Below, one piece after another: positions 12,099-23,853 of a DNA stretch of 64,000 bases. Under the pieces are notes generated by a model, which saw nothing but the letters and a program-made list of their open reading frames with translations, did not search any database and was not told the DNA's origin. Within the stretch, counting starts at the first letter, position 1; every line of letters starts with the position of its first letter. Where the stretch lies: positions 1,922,001-1,986,000 of the forward strand of contig JAFEKR010000004.1 in the NCBI GenBank assembly GCA_019022495.1, read 5' to 3'. Both the position numbers and the translations under genes were made by a program. Source of the DNA: Epichloe hybrida. Taxonomy: Eukaryota; Ascomycota; Sordariomycetes; Hypocreales; Clavicipitaceae.

Positions 12099-12670
12099 TT
12101 GATTCCTTCGGATCTTCATCGGTTCAATCGTGGCCAAAGACCGGACCAATTGTGGGTCCGGCGCGATGCACGCGATATGATTGGCTGCATTAATTCGCCA
12201 CCCCCTTTTATGCCCCACATACGGATTTCGCCCACTTTTCTAGTATCTAGACTTTCCCTCTCTTCTCTCTCTTTCCTAGCTATCTAACTATCTATTATTA
12301 ACTTCGAATTTATATAGGATTTATTACCTACGCAGGACCTTAGTGTATCTAATACTAATTAGTAGTTAACTTTATAACTATAAATAAGCTAGGTATTATA
12401 AGAAGAGACATTTCTGTAGATGCTACTACTACTACCCCTTGTTATGCCGTAATGGTTATTATAGTAGAGAGGCATAACTATATAAGTGTACTAAAGGAAG
12501 AGACTAGAATCCTAGTTGCGGGCTTGTTAGGCTTCTAAGGAATTAATTTATTAACCCTTAGGCTTAGGGATATAACTTCGTTATATCTATCTAGGATATT
12601 ATTATTAATTATTGATTTTATTGTCTATTACGAGAAAACTAACTGACTAACCAAATCTATTGCCGCGAGG
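12099..12670 (+). repeat. LTR-like sequence and leader of the gag-PR-IN element
   Basis: It starts TGTTGATTCCTTCGG. The first 150 nt are GC-rich and little mutated, with a promoter-like block (GATTGGCTGC, then a pyrimidine-rich TCTCTTCTCTCTCTTTCC stretch at 12250-12280). It lies upstream of a gag-PR-IN relic in the same orientation. I found no second copy in the window, so LTR status and its 3' boundary are inferred. Confidence 0.45.
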
Positions 12671-15600
12671 CATTTATTTCAAACCTAACGTTAAATAACC
12701 TTAGCTAAGCTAGCTAATACATCTATAACTTCTCTATAAATATTCCCTTTATCTAATAGACCTTTAATCTCTCCCTATAAGCATCTACTACTTGTTTTTT
12801 GCCCCCTTTATTATTAGTGCTATTTGCCCTATGCTTGTTAGTAAGAAAGAGAGATTACCTCCTTCCCTTCTTTTTACGAAAAACAGGAAGTGGCAATTCC
12901 TGTTATTCCCTTATTACTTTCCCTGTTATTTTCTAGTTACTTTTAGAACTTCTATTACTTTCTTTATCTCTATTGATTTATTGTTGCTACTTTTGCTGCT
13001 TCTACTACTTTTTCCTTTGTTTTTCCTGTTTTTACGATCTTCTGATTTTATTAGAGCGATAACGCTCCTAAAATACAAAAGAAGAACCTTGTAACGGTAA
13101 TAGGTAAACATAGGAGCTTAATTAGTAGTAAAAATAACAAATTAGTAACGTTCCTTTTATAGTTAAAGATAGCAGAGGAATCTAGACCTTCTATGAGAGG
13201 AAGGGCTACTAGTGATAGCAAGGCTCTAATTATCACCCCTGAGAGACCTTAAAGGCATAAATTACCCCTATGCCTTTAATAGCTTACTTACGAATTCTTG
13301 TATAACTAGAAAGAATTTATTAAGCTAGATCTAGAGACTACTACGTAGCTTAAGCTTAATAACTAGATTATAAGATTTATTAACCTTAGTAAGCATTAAG
13401 GATGGAGAGATAATAACCTATAGGAATTATTCTAAGAAGACTTTAAAGGCTAGTCTAAAGATACCTTTAAAAGGGCATCTAAGGATGTTATTAGAGAATT
13501 ATATAATTCTTTATAAGATTACAGCGTCCTTATTAGGCAAGGCCTAGGATATTTAATCCTAGTATTACTTAAGGAAGTGCTTTATTAAACCTTAATACCC
13601 CTTTAGTTATAGGAAAGATTACAAGAAAGACTATAATCTTCTAAACCCCTAGAACCTTAATATTAACAGCCCTAACAACCTACCCTAGAAATTAACCTTC
13701 CCTAACCCTAGAGATTGCTTAAACCCTTATAAGAACCCCTGTGATAATCCCTATTATATTAATAGCTTTATCTGGATAATTATTATTAAGAATAACTAGT
13801 AGACTATTATTTATAATAAATTATGCCTTTATAGTAATTCCCCTCCGAAGATTAGATTATAAAGAAAATCTTAGAGCTTACAAAGATATATAAGGATAGT
13901 AATTACTATAGTAAAAAGCTATATAACTTCTTAACGCTAAAGATTACGCTCTTTAAAAATAAGTGTAATAAAATTAACCTTCCTTAAATATATTATTAGA
14001 AGGCTTTCCCTATTATATTAATAGGTAATGCTAAGCAATACTACCTTAATTACCTCTTTAGGAATAACTATTCCTATAAAGAGATAATTACTTATGTCTA
14101 TTAACGCTTTAAGACAGAAAGCAACTAGTAATTCTATTACTACGAATAGAGTAGCATAATACTAAAGAGCATAATTAAGAGAAACCCTAATAAAAGCAAG
14201 CTTAAGTGCCTTAAGATTATGTTATTAACCCTTAAGAAGATTTATAAAGGCCTATACCCTACTAAGATAGTAAATACTAAACTCTATAAGTAAGCCTTAA
14301 ATGCTATAGCTAGTGTGCCTAAATATTAGATAGTAAAATACATATACTTCGCAGGCTTTAAAAGTCTTACTAGAGACCTCTGTAAGGTAATTACTATTAT
14401 GGAATTAAATAAGAAGTTCTCCTAATACCTTTAGTACTAATAAGGAGACCCTCTAGAGGCTATATTTACTAATTATTAGTATAGATAGTAATTATCCCCC
14501 TATAGCAAAGGAAGTTATTATAGACAGAGCCCTAGACTAAGTACTAAGCGTTGCTTTATATGTAGTAAGAGTAGCTACTAGTTCTCTAATTACTCTGCTA
14601 AAGAATATTAAAAGGAAAAGGACTACTAGTAGGCTAGTAAAATATATTATATACCCCCTTTAGAGAAGAGATTCTAGGTATTCCTTACCTTCTATAAAGG
14701 GTAGGATAATAATAAGCCTAATAAAGGCTTGGGTTAGAATTAGGAAGTATATCTTTTAGCTTACATAGAAGCTAAAGATAATAATAATAATATAGAGGAG
14801 CTACTATTAATAGCATACCTAAGTATTATATAATTCTTCTGCTCTAGATTATAGACTAACTATAATGCTGCTAATGTTAATGTCCTTATGACCTTAAATA
14901 ATTAAGCCTTCTAATATGCATTCCTTAGGTAGGAGCTTTATAAGCTATAAGAGTGTAATAAAGGCTTGATTTATTATATCTCTAAAGAACGCTATTCTAA
15001 AGAGGTCTTTAGAGGGATTATGCCTAATACTAGCGCTATAGGAAAGTTAACTATAGGAGAGGTATAAGTAAAGGCTTTATTAAGATTAATACCTTTATTA
15101 AAGGTAACCCCCTGCGAACCCTAAATTATTATATTTAGCGCTGGATTAGTAGTTATAAGAGAAATCCTTTATATGCCTACGGAACTTAGAGAGCTTTAAT
15201 TCTATATCCTTAATATAGCTATCCCTTTTCTCTTCTTAATTACTAATATAAATAAAATATAAGTTAAGATTAATAACCTTGCTAATATACTTATCTAAGG
15301 TAATAAAACTATACTTATTATATGACAATAGGGCTATCCTTAGTAGTTACTAGAAGTAAGAGAAATAGTTACCTTCTATCTTTTAGAAGGAGACATCTAT
15401 TAGTTATATTATTAACTTAGTTACCCTTCTATTTAATAACTTACAAAGATCCTTTACTAAGCTAGTTATAAAGTTAAACGCTAGGTAATTAAGGAATTAA
15501 CTAAAGTCTGCCACTATTACTAGATACACGGAAAGGCCCCTAGCTGATTTAAGTTTATAATTAAAGATAACCATGAATTTAACTATAAGATCATCGTTAA

Positions 15601-16101
15601 TATCGTGTAGATCGATAGCTGACTAGTGCTTTATATTATTGATTTAGTAACCTTATTCTAGGTAGCCTAATTCCTTAATTTAAAGAAGCAGAAGACTTGA
15701 GATATCTAGGATGTAATTCGCGAATATTAGATTAATACTTACCTTAGACCCCTAGATTAGATTATCTATAATGCTAGTAATAACTTCGCTTCCGCTAAAT
15801 TCAGGTATTATGCTTAATTAATGTTAATTAAAACTAGTAAGATGCTAATCAAAGCCTATAATAGTATTAGAAAAGTTAAGAGATACCATGGACCTCTATG
15901 CTAAGCCTATAATATTATTATAGACTTAATTAGAATAGAGCTTGTGCTAGAGTAACGCCTCTAAATAGCTGTTAAGGCTATTAACGACTTTGTAAGCCTA
16001 GATAGTATTATTCTAACTATACTAGTCTTCGGAGGCTACTCACAGATAACAGACAAGTCGCTACTAAGCGTCTCTATTATTTAATGTGCTAAGGTAAATT
16101 T
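12671..16101 (+). mobile_element. LTR retrotransposon relic: gag, protease, integrase
   Basis: RIP-degraded frames on the plus strand. Gag-like sequence spans about 13,240-14,520. A zinc knuckle is at 14,541 (RCFICSKSSY, the third Cys apparently mutated to Tyr, followed by SNYSAKEY). The protease region is near 15,010 (FRGIMPNTSAIGK, matching a fungal MIDTGASGKST motif with D and G altered). Integrase runs about 15,490-16,080 (CHYY..IHGKAPS, KDNHEFNY, YHGPL, LLVFGGY). The order gag-PR-IN without RT in between is the Ty1/copia-type order. RT is absent: the element stops at the inverted-end element beginning at 16,102. It is dead, with stops throughout. Confidence 0.7.
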
Positions 16102-16260
16102 CAGAGCATTGCAATACAATACAATACATTACACAATACAATACATCCAAAATTTTACAATACAATACAATACATGTATTATTTGTATTGTTTTGTATTT
16201 TTTTTCTTTTTTTTTAGTTTTAAGTAAATTCCTTAATTATAAGGTATATATAGTTAATAT

Positions 16261-16320
16261 AATAGCTTATAATAGCTTATAATAGCTTATAATAGCTTAT
16301 AATAGCTTATAATAGCTTAT
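16261..16320 (+). repeat. Six perfect tandem copies of AATAGCTTAT
   Basis: 10-bp unit repeated six times with no mismatch inside an otherwise decayed AT-rich element, then ATATATATAT. The perfection suggests recent slippage or turnover after RIP. Confidence 0.95.
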
Positions 16321-16554
16321 ATATATATATTACTTATATTACTTATATAACTTAAAATATTATTAGTGTTAAAGTTTAATTAAAAATAAATAAGTAATAA
16401 ATTAATATAATATAAATATAAGTATTTATAAGTAAATTACTATAGAAAAAGCTAGACTTATTAATTATTTAGTATTTAAAGGTTTTTTAAAATATTAATA
16501 AAATAAAATTCCTTTCTTTTTTATGTTTTTAATATTATACTATTTATAATTTTA

Positions 16555-17020
16555 TACTAATAGAAAGTAAGTCCTAATATAACTATAAGACTTACTTTAG
16601 TATATTTCTCTCTTTTTAACTAAAATTACATAACTAAGTAAAGAGATTATTATGTTTATAGTATAACTAATAAGACCCACTTTTAGACCCACTTTTAGAC
16701 CCACTTTTGTATATATATTTCTTTTTAGCTAGAATTATATAACTAAGTAAAGAGATAATACTAGGTTTATAGTATAACTAATAGGACCCACTTTTAGACC
16801 CACTTTTATATATCCTCCTCTTCTTAGCTAAAGTTATATAACTATAGAAAGGGATTATACTTGGTTTTTAGTGTTTAACAAGACCCACTGTTAGACCTAC
16901 TTTTATATATTCTCCTCTTCTTAGCTAAAGTTATATAACTATAAAAAGGGATTATACTTGGTTTTTAGTGTTTAACAAGACCCACTTTAAGACCCACTTT
17001 AAGACCCACTTTAAGAAACA
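16555..17020 (+). repeat. Tandem ~120-bp units with GACCCACTTTT submotifs
   Basis: Three to four imperfect units, each combining a TCTTAGCTAAAGTTATATAACTA-like block, a GGGATTATACTTGG-like block and one to three GACCCACTTTTA/GACCCACTTTAA submotifs. The submotif occurs about ten times between 16,674 and 17,010. Non-coding. Confidence 0.8.
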
Positions 17021-18160
17021 CTATATAACTAAGTAAGTAAGCTAAAAGTAGTATAAATAATTAAACTTACTTTTAAAGCTTATTTATTTATTTACTTAAT
17101 ATTAAAAAAATAGTATATATATTATAATTATTCTTTATATAATATTTTAACTTTTCTTTATAAGCTTTTCCTAGGTTTTTTCCTTTTCTTTTAGTTTAAA
17201 AAAGGTTAAAAGCTAATATAATTTATTATAATTATAATAAAATAGCTTAATAGTAAAAGAAGCATTTATTAAATAAATTTTAATTTTCTCTTTATAATAA
17301 ATTCCTTATATATATAAGTATATTTTTATTAGAGTTTTAATCTTATTTATTTAGAATTATAAATTATTTCTTTAGGGTAAATATTATATTTAAAGCAAAA
17401 ATACTATATTAAAATGCATAGTAAATCCTAAACAAAAGCTAGAAAGATAGGATAACCTTTAAAATATAAAGAATAAATTTTACTATAAGTTAAGTTTAGA
17501 TAATACTATTTATAGCTACCCTATATATATATATATAGCTTAATAGTCTAAATTAGCTAAAACTTTATAATTCTATAACTAAATACCTAAATAGTATAAA
17601 AATTTAAGGATATCTTATTTAGATTATATTAACAATCTACTATGTAATAAGTATATATACTACCTTACCTTTTTAATAATACATTGTATTGTATTGTAAT
17701 GTATTGTATTGTATTGTATTATAATGTATTTTTATATAATAAATAATTATAATAAATCATAGAAAATAGATATAAGAATAAAAAGACCCTTAATATATTA
17801 AGAAAAAAATCATTTTTTAAAATAGATATAAAAGAATATTACTAAGATATTATATATTTAAAATAAGCTTACTTTTCTAAATAAGCTAAAACTTAATAGA
17901 TTTTTAAATAAATAACTAAATTATATATAAAAATAAGAATACTATAATTAGATTATTTAAAAAATCTACTATATAATGAATTTATATAATACCCCACTTA
18001 TATTTTTCCCTAACAATACATTATATTGTATGTATTGTATTGTATTGTATTGTATTTTTAATACAATACAATACACAATACAATACATAGGGCAATACAA
18101 TACAATACAATACATCGAAGGGCCAAAAAATACAATACAATACAATACAACAATGCTCTG

Positions 18161-19266
18161 TGTAGTACTATAAGTTTAGGATAAAGTACCTTATTCTATT
18201 TTATATAACTTATTCCTATTTACTAAGACTTAGAGGAATTATAGGACTTATAAATAGGAACTATGTGCTATTATTAAGTTCTATTATAAGTATAAGCATT
18301 TCTTTAAGTTAAAGCTAAAGTTAACTATTTTTACTAACTATAAGCTGCTTACTACTTTTGTGACTACTACTAGATATAAGGGTATTTATGCTAGATAGGT
18401 TATAGAGTTAAGGTTGCTAAATATGGAAATTTGCTTTATCTCTAGGAAGCGAAATACTATAGTAGATAGGCTATCCTATATTATCTTTCCTTCTAATAAT
18501 TATGTGGATAACCTAACGGAATTTAGATTATGGGATGTGAGCTAAAATTAGTGAATTTAGAAAGATAGAGTTAGTGGGTATAAGGAGATATTAAAGTCCC
18601 TAAAGATTACTAAGGATAAGAAAAGGCTTAAAGCCTATAAGGGGGTGAGCTAAAGCGTAAGGTAGCTGGAAGTCTTACTAGGGGCTAAAGTCTTATGGAG
18701 GAAGTATTTAAATAAACTATAGTATGCTAAAATAATAATGTTTTTAACCACAGGGTAGTGCGGAGAAGGGAGTTATAACTATTATATAATTTAGCGAATA
18801 ATAGTAAAAGTGTAGCAATATAAGCTAGAGGATGGGATTCTCTAGTATAAAGGGTAGTATAGTTATTAGTATTACCTAGTGTGAGAAGAGGTAACTACTA
18901 CACTTTAGGGTGCCTATAATGCGTTAGGACACTTTAGGGTAAAGTTAACTTAATGAAGATTAACTTAGACTATATTTTAGCTTAGAATAAGGACTAATAT
19001 TATAAAGTATATCCTAGGGTATTTGCCTTATACTTAACACGCTACTTAAAAAAGAAAAGTACTAAATTAACCTATGCTAGTGAATAAACCTTTCTAAGTA
19101 ATAGGGATAGACTATGTTAGACCCTTCCTAGAGTTAGAATAAAAGTTTAAGTATATATTAGTTATAGTAGACTATTTCTCTTAGTTTATATAGTTATTCC
19201 CTTGTTATTTAACGGGCGTTATAGAGGTTGTAAACTATCTAAGAGTATGGATAATAAGGTTATTAC
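18161..19266 (+). mobile_element. Ty3/gypsy relic: RNase H end and integrase start
   Basis: Forward frame with RIP stops. RNase H region near 18,310-18,480 (KLTIFTNYKLLTTFVTTT, GIYAR, LNMEICFISRKRNTIVDRLS, compare the gypsy hallmark RN.VAD.LSR). The integrase zinc region follows. The integrase core begins near 19,090 (GIDYVRPFLELE, VIVDYFS, LFPCYL). The frame is cut by the Copia-A 5' LTR after ATTAC at 19262-19266 and resumes on the minus strand at 24,794. Gag, protease and RT are absent on the left, where the element abuts the CAGAG element. Confidence 0.75.
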
Positions 19267-20090
19267 TGTTAAAAATAAGACTTATTTTTAGCCCTTTTCT
19301 AGTTAAAGAACCTTCTTATTACTAGCTTGCTTTGCAAGTCTGACAGCTGCACTGCAGCTGTCAACGGTCGCGAGGGCAGCTATCAATGGCTGCGTCGCAG
19401 CTGTCAACAGCTGCGACCGACCGTGTGGATGACTAATTAGTCAATTGCGTTGTGGCTGCAAGTGTGGCCACAACCATGCCACTAGTAATTAGGTAAGCTA
19501 GGGTGACGTAAGCTAGGGTGACGTAAGCAGGCTACCCTACACATAACTTACCCTATAGCTATCTTTGACAACGATTTTCTCTTTATCTAAAGGTCGTACA
19601 AAAGTTTCACATATAGCAAATTAAAGCTTAAAGATAGGGCTTTCTCTTTATGCAAGGTTATTTTTTAGACCAAAAGTTAGTGCATACGGGTTGCTAGCTA
19701 GTATAGTAGTGAGTCGATTTTTTGGTTTTTACATACAAATGAATTTTGCGGAAAATCAAAAGTGGCCTGTAAGACCCCGTTAGCGGCCCGGATCCACCGA
19801 TATAGTCGGTAGGTCTATAAGAGAAAGAAGATCTTTTCAACTAGCTAGATAGCTAGTCCTCTTAACTAACAATAGCCGCATTGCTCGTATAACGTATCTA
19901 AAATCAATTCTATTGCTTTATAAGATATCATAAAAGTGATCTAAATTGAATTCTATTAGTTAATAACTGCCATAACCTTCCGTTGCGTTGCGTTAATTAA
20001 TTCAACGTTACAGCCCTATTAGTCCCCGACCGTAGAGCTTGCACCCGTACAGCTGTTACCAGCTAGCAACTAGCTCCTTACATTTCAATA
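19267..20090 (+). repeat. Copia-A 5' LTR (824 bp)
   Basis: Starts TGTTAAAAATAAGAC and ends ATTTCAATA (RIP form of AACA; the unaltered ending is seen at 29534), giving TGTT/AACA inverted ends. Preceded by TSD ATTAC (19262-19266) and followed by GGTTATAAGCCCGG, the likely primer-binding site. It contains CAGCTGTCAACAGCTG-type palindromes at 19345-19405 and a 15-bp tandem GTAAGCTAGGGTGAC at 19493-19522. Confidence 0.92.
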
Positions 20091-23000
20091 GGTTATAAGC
20101 CCGGCTCTATTACTATAGATTCCTTTTAGGTCACTTTGTGTACAATTACAGAAGACTTCCCTTCTATAAAAAAGGAAGGACCTACGAGAAAGAAGCTTTT
20201 CCCTTCTATAAAAAGGAATCAATTATAGCTACAGAAGACTTCCCTTCTATAAAAAAGGAAGGATCCACGAGATAAAAGCTTTTTCCCTTCTATAAAAAGG
20301 AATAAATTTCAAATACAGAAGACTTCCCTTCTATAAAAAAGGAAGGACCCGCGAGATAGAAGCTTTTCCCTTCTATAAAAGGGAAAATGGATACCAAAGG
20401 AAAGGGAAAGGGACCTATTATCCCTGACCCTAGTGCGCAAGAGGTTCTAAATAACTAGCTAAAAGAGCAGGCTATTAAGCAACAAGCAACTATAGACCAG
20501 TTATTAGAGAAGCTAGAAAGCCTATCTATAACTATAAATAGTCGTATGGAGGGTGTGGAATCTGATAAGCCCACTAGTCAGCAGCAAGATCAGCAGCCTG
20601 TTCAAGAAAATCAAGCTAAATCTAGCTCTATACAAGCAACCTTTAATAATTCAATTATTAAGGAATTCAATAAAAGGGTTTATAGTTTTCCAGAGACTGC
20701 TAGGCTTAAAGGAGCCGAAAATTTCGAACAATAGAAACAAGCCCTAACTATCCAATTTAGAGCTTTAGGCATGCCTAATTTTCTAGATAATCCGGAGAGT
20801 TCTAGGGCGCTAGGGGATCCAGATCAAGCTATTATCCTTATGTTACTAAGGGATAGTTATACAGAAGGACCCCAAGCCGCTATAACTTAGCAAAAATCAC
20901 CTAAAGAAGCCTATAATTTACTTGTAAGGCAATATTCACATAGCGTTAAAATCCAGAGGGGGTCCCTATATTTAGAATTTCATAACCTGAATTTTCAAGA
21001 GTTTAAGAGGACTCTAGAGTCCTTTAATGCAGTCTTTAATAATCTACTAGCTAGATTATTGATTTCAGGGGTCCTGATTGCTCCGATAGATTAGGTTAAT
21101 CAATATCTTCAATCCCTAAAATCAACCTTCCCTCAGTGGGCTGAGAGGCAACGATTCAGCATGCGCACGAATAGGGCTATAGGGGCTCCCCTAGAAGCCC
21201 TAAATCTTCAATTTTTAATGGCAGACCTTCTAGCAGAACAGAGGGATAAGTCATCTACGGTATCCAAAGCCCTGAATTATAAGGCTAAAAACCTTGAAAA
21301 GGGTGCCAAAGAAAAAGAAAAGGCCCCTAAGGATTAGAAGAAGAAAGGAGGCTCTGAAGAAAATAAGGGCTCTTCTAATTCTAATTCTTCTTCTAATAAG
21401 AAGAAGAAGAAGAAGCAAAAAGGTCAAAAATCAGATAAAAAGGATAATAAAGAGACCTCTGGAGAGGGATCTTTTATGCTAGGAAATTACAACCTTTCTA
21501 ACGGTGCTCTTAAACCGTACAAGAAGCCTAGCTTTCATAAGACTAGTTACAAGAGCTCTAGTGATAGTAGCTCTGATTCTAGCTCTAGTGAATCGGATGA
21601 TGAAAATCAAGAAATTAAAACCTTAAATGGTTTTAATTATTACAGCAAAGACATAAAAAAGGCCCTATTATATAATATAGGTTTAACTATACATATTGTT
21701 AATTCTAGGGAGGTCTTTAGGGATTATACCCCTTATAAAAAGGGGGAATCCGACCCTATTATAACTGGTGGTGGCCCTATTTACGCTAAGGGTCACGGCA
21801 GTGCTGTTTTTGAGGTCCTATATCAGAAAAATCCAGCTAAATATAGGACCTTAGTGCTTAAAGATGCGCTATATTTTCCTCAGCTTGATGTTAATATAGT
21901 TAGTGGACTTACGCACTATATATCTGGTGGTTGCCTTATAAAAAACCTACTTTATCTTAAAGATAGGTCTCTTATTGCAACCTTAGATATAGAAAAACAT
22001 AGTTTTTTCTTCCACGTTAAAAACCAATCTACGCCTAAGTTATCTAAAGGGCCCTGTAATAATTCGCATTATATCTAACCTTTTACCTACGCCGCTTTTA
22101 AGGGTCATAGCTATCCGATTAGCTACCCTATAGAGGTTTAAATTCCCTCTAAAAAGCCGGATTAGGCTTCTGATTTAGACGAAATCGACGAAAATGATGA
22201 TGATATTGAAGAAATCGTACGGGATGATTTAGGGGAATTAGTCCCTTCTTCTTCGCCTATAGCCCCAGGTTAGGTCCCTTATAAATCTAAGGAAATAGAT
22301 TTAGGGGTGTTAGAGGGCCCTAGTGGAGGAAAAGGGTCCCTAATACCTCTCTAAGAGGCCTGTGGTTCTTAAGGGGCCCAGCAGGGGACTAGTAAAGAGG
22401 GCCCTAGTCTAGATCCTAATTCAGACCCTAAGGATCTTTAATATCAACGGTTGTTAGAACTAGCTAGCCTATGGCATGTATGATTAGGGCACCTAGGTCT
22501 TCCTTTGCTAAAGAAAACTAGCCTTATAACTAAAGGAATCCCTGATTTTTCTAAAATTAAGGATAAGGATTTTAGATGTATTGCTTGTGATCAATCTAAG
22601 GCAGTTTGAAAACCCAGGAAATTAGCTATCCCTAACCCCCTAAGAGCTCTAGATTGAATAGAGGGGGATACGCTAAAAATCAGTCCTACGCCGTACAATA
22701 AACAGTTAATTTGCTTATTTTTAGTTGATCGAAAGACTAGATATAAGTGGGTTATCTTATTACCTAATAAGGAAGGCCCAACTGTTTATAAGGCTATCAA
22801 AGGCTTCTTTAGAGGGCTTAAAAATCAACTAGGTCAATATCCTAGGCACCTTCACTTCGATGGGGGCCAGGAAATCGATTCTAGTTGTCAAGCTTAGTTG
22901 AATTCTAAAGGGATTAAATTTACGACTTCTAGTCCCTATATCCATAAGCAAAATGGATTAGTAGAACGTTCAATTCGTACTATTCTAGATCAATTAAGGG

Positions 23001-23853
23001 CTACTATCCAGTGGGCGAAATTACCGTTATTTTTGTGGTGTTTTGTATTACCTGTAGTTATTAACCTAGTTAATATAACTACTAATACCACTAAGGATGA
23101 AAGCCCTGAACAACTGTTATCTAGGGAGCTAAATCAGCCTTATATAACTGATATTAGCAGTATTAGAGCTATAGGATCTTACTATGAGATTCTAATCCCC
23201 CTGGAAAAACGACCTAAAGCCTAGAAGTTAGCAGCTAGGACTATCTCTAGAAGACTTTTAGCTACACTAGGTTCTAACACCTACCTAGTGTACATCCCCT
23301 CTAAAAGGCTAGTTATAAAGACTAGCTTTATTAAGATTATAGAACCTATAGGCCCTGTTTCTAAAGGCTTACCTAGGATTTCTATAGGGGATAACCCTTT
23401 AGAGGGGGAAAATGATCTAGAATATAAAAATCAATAAAATCTAGACCAAGGTTCAAAGGATTATCCTATAGATAACATAGGTATCCCTATAGGTCAAGAA
23501 AAACCACCTACAGGCCCTAAAGAACCCCCTAAAGGCTTAATTCTAGCGGATCCTATACAGGCGCAGCCTATAACTTAACTAGGAAATCAGATTTCGACTT
23601 CAGACCTTGATTTTAATAAAATTATTGATTTCGACCCTAATATTGACCCTATAGATGTTAATATTAGTTCCCCTCCTTCTCTAGATTTCATAAAAGAAAT
23701 CTACTTTAAGGTACGGGAGAAGCTAAAGGAAAAGAATCCTATTAGCCCCAAGCCTAAGACCTGGAAGCAGGCTATATCTAGCTCTGAAAGGGATAAATGG
23801 ATAGAAGCCACGTATAAGGAATACGAATAGCTTCTAAAGGCTAACATTCACCC
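20091..23853 (+). mobile_element. Copia-A internal region, 5' half (leader, gag, PR, IN, start of RT)
   Basis: Ty1/copia polyprotein relic. Gag starts at 20387 (MDTKGKGKG) after a triple leader repeat. A Lys-rich and Ser-rich linker lies near 21,290-21,600. The protease active site is mutated: YNIGLT at 21,673 where Copia-B has YDTGST. The GAG-pre-integrase region (LWHV, LGHLGLPLL, CIACDQS) is near 22,470-22,600. The integrase core follows (LFLVDRKTRYKWV, FDGGQE, SSPYIHKQNGLVERS). It breaks at GCTTCTAAAGGCTA (23840-23853), exactly where Copia-B continues with GTACTTTTAAAT; the rest lies inverted at 25619-27346. Stops are RIP type (CAG/TGG to TAG). Confidence 0.9.
20149..20386 (+). repeat. Triple leader repeat of Copia-A with six TATAAA motifs
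   Basis: Three tandem units of about 83 bp starting at 20149, 20232 and 20316, each with CAGAAGACTTCCCTTC and two CCCTTCTATAAAAA motifs, ending just before the gag ATG at 20387. The same array occurs in Copia-B before 29832, so it is a family feature, either a tandem core-promoter or a structured 5' leader. Confidence 0.85.

Larger units (their letters stand above)
16102..18160. mobile_element. 2.06 kb non-coding element with CAGAGCATTG inverted ends and AATAC arrays
   Basis: Left end CAGAGCATTG (16102-16111), right end CAATGCTCTG (18151-18160), a perfect 10-bp inverted pair. Both ends continue into CAATACAATAC arrays on the same strand (16111-16140, 16159-16176; 18063-18150), with opposite-strand TGTATTGTATT arrays further in (16174-16198, 17682-17725, 18024-18055). 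The CAGAG/CTCTG termini resemble hAT superfamily ends. However, the 8 bases on each side (GTAAATTT and TGTAGTAC) do not match, and no transposase frame is visible, so it is probably a non-autonomous element or a rearranged one. It holds a 10-bp x6 repeat at 16261 and GACCCACTTTT repeats at 16674-17010. Confidence 0.65.

Noticed and set aside
16111..16200. CRISPR-like or telomere-like array in the AATAC repeats
   Set aside because: Units are a 5-bp microsatellite with no spacers, and the motif is not the fungal TTAGGG telomere repeat.
16094..18168. 8-bp target duplication for a hAT insertion
   Set aside because: Flanks GTAAATTT and TGTAGTAC do not match even when RIP-type changes are allowed.
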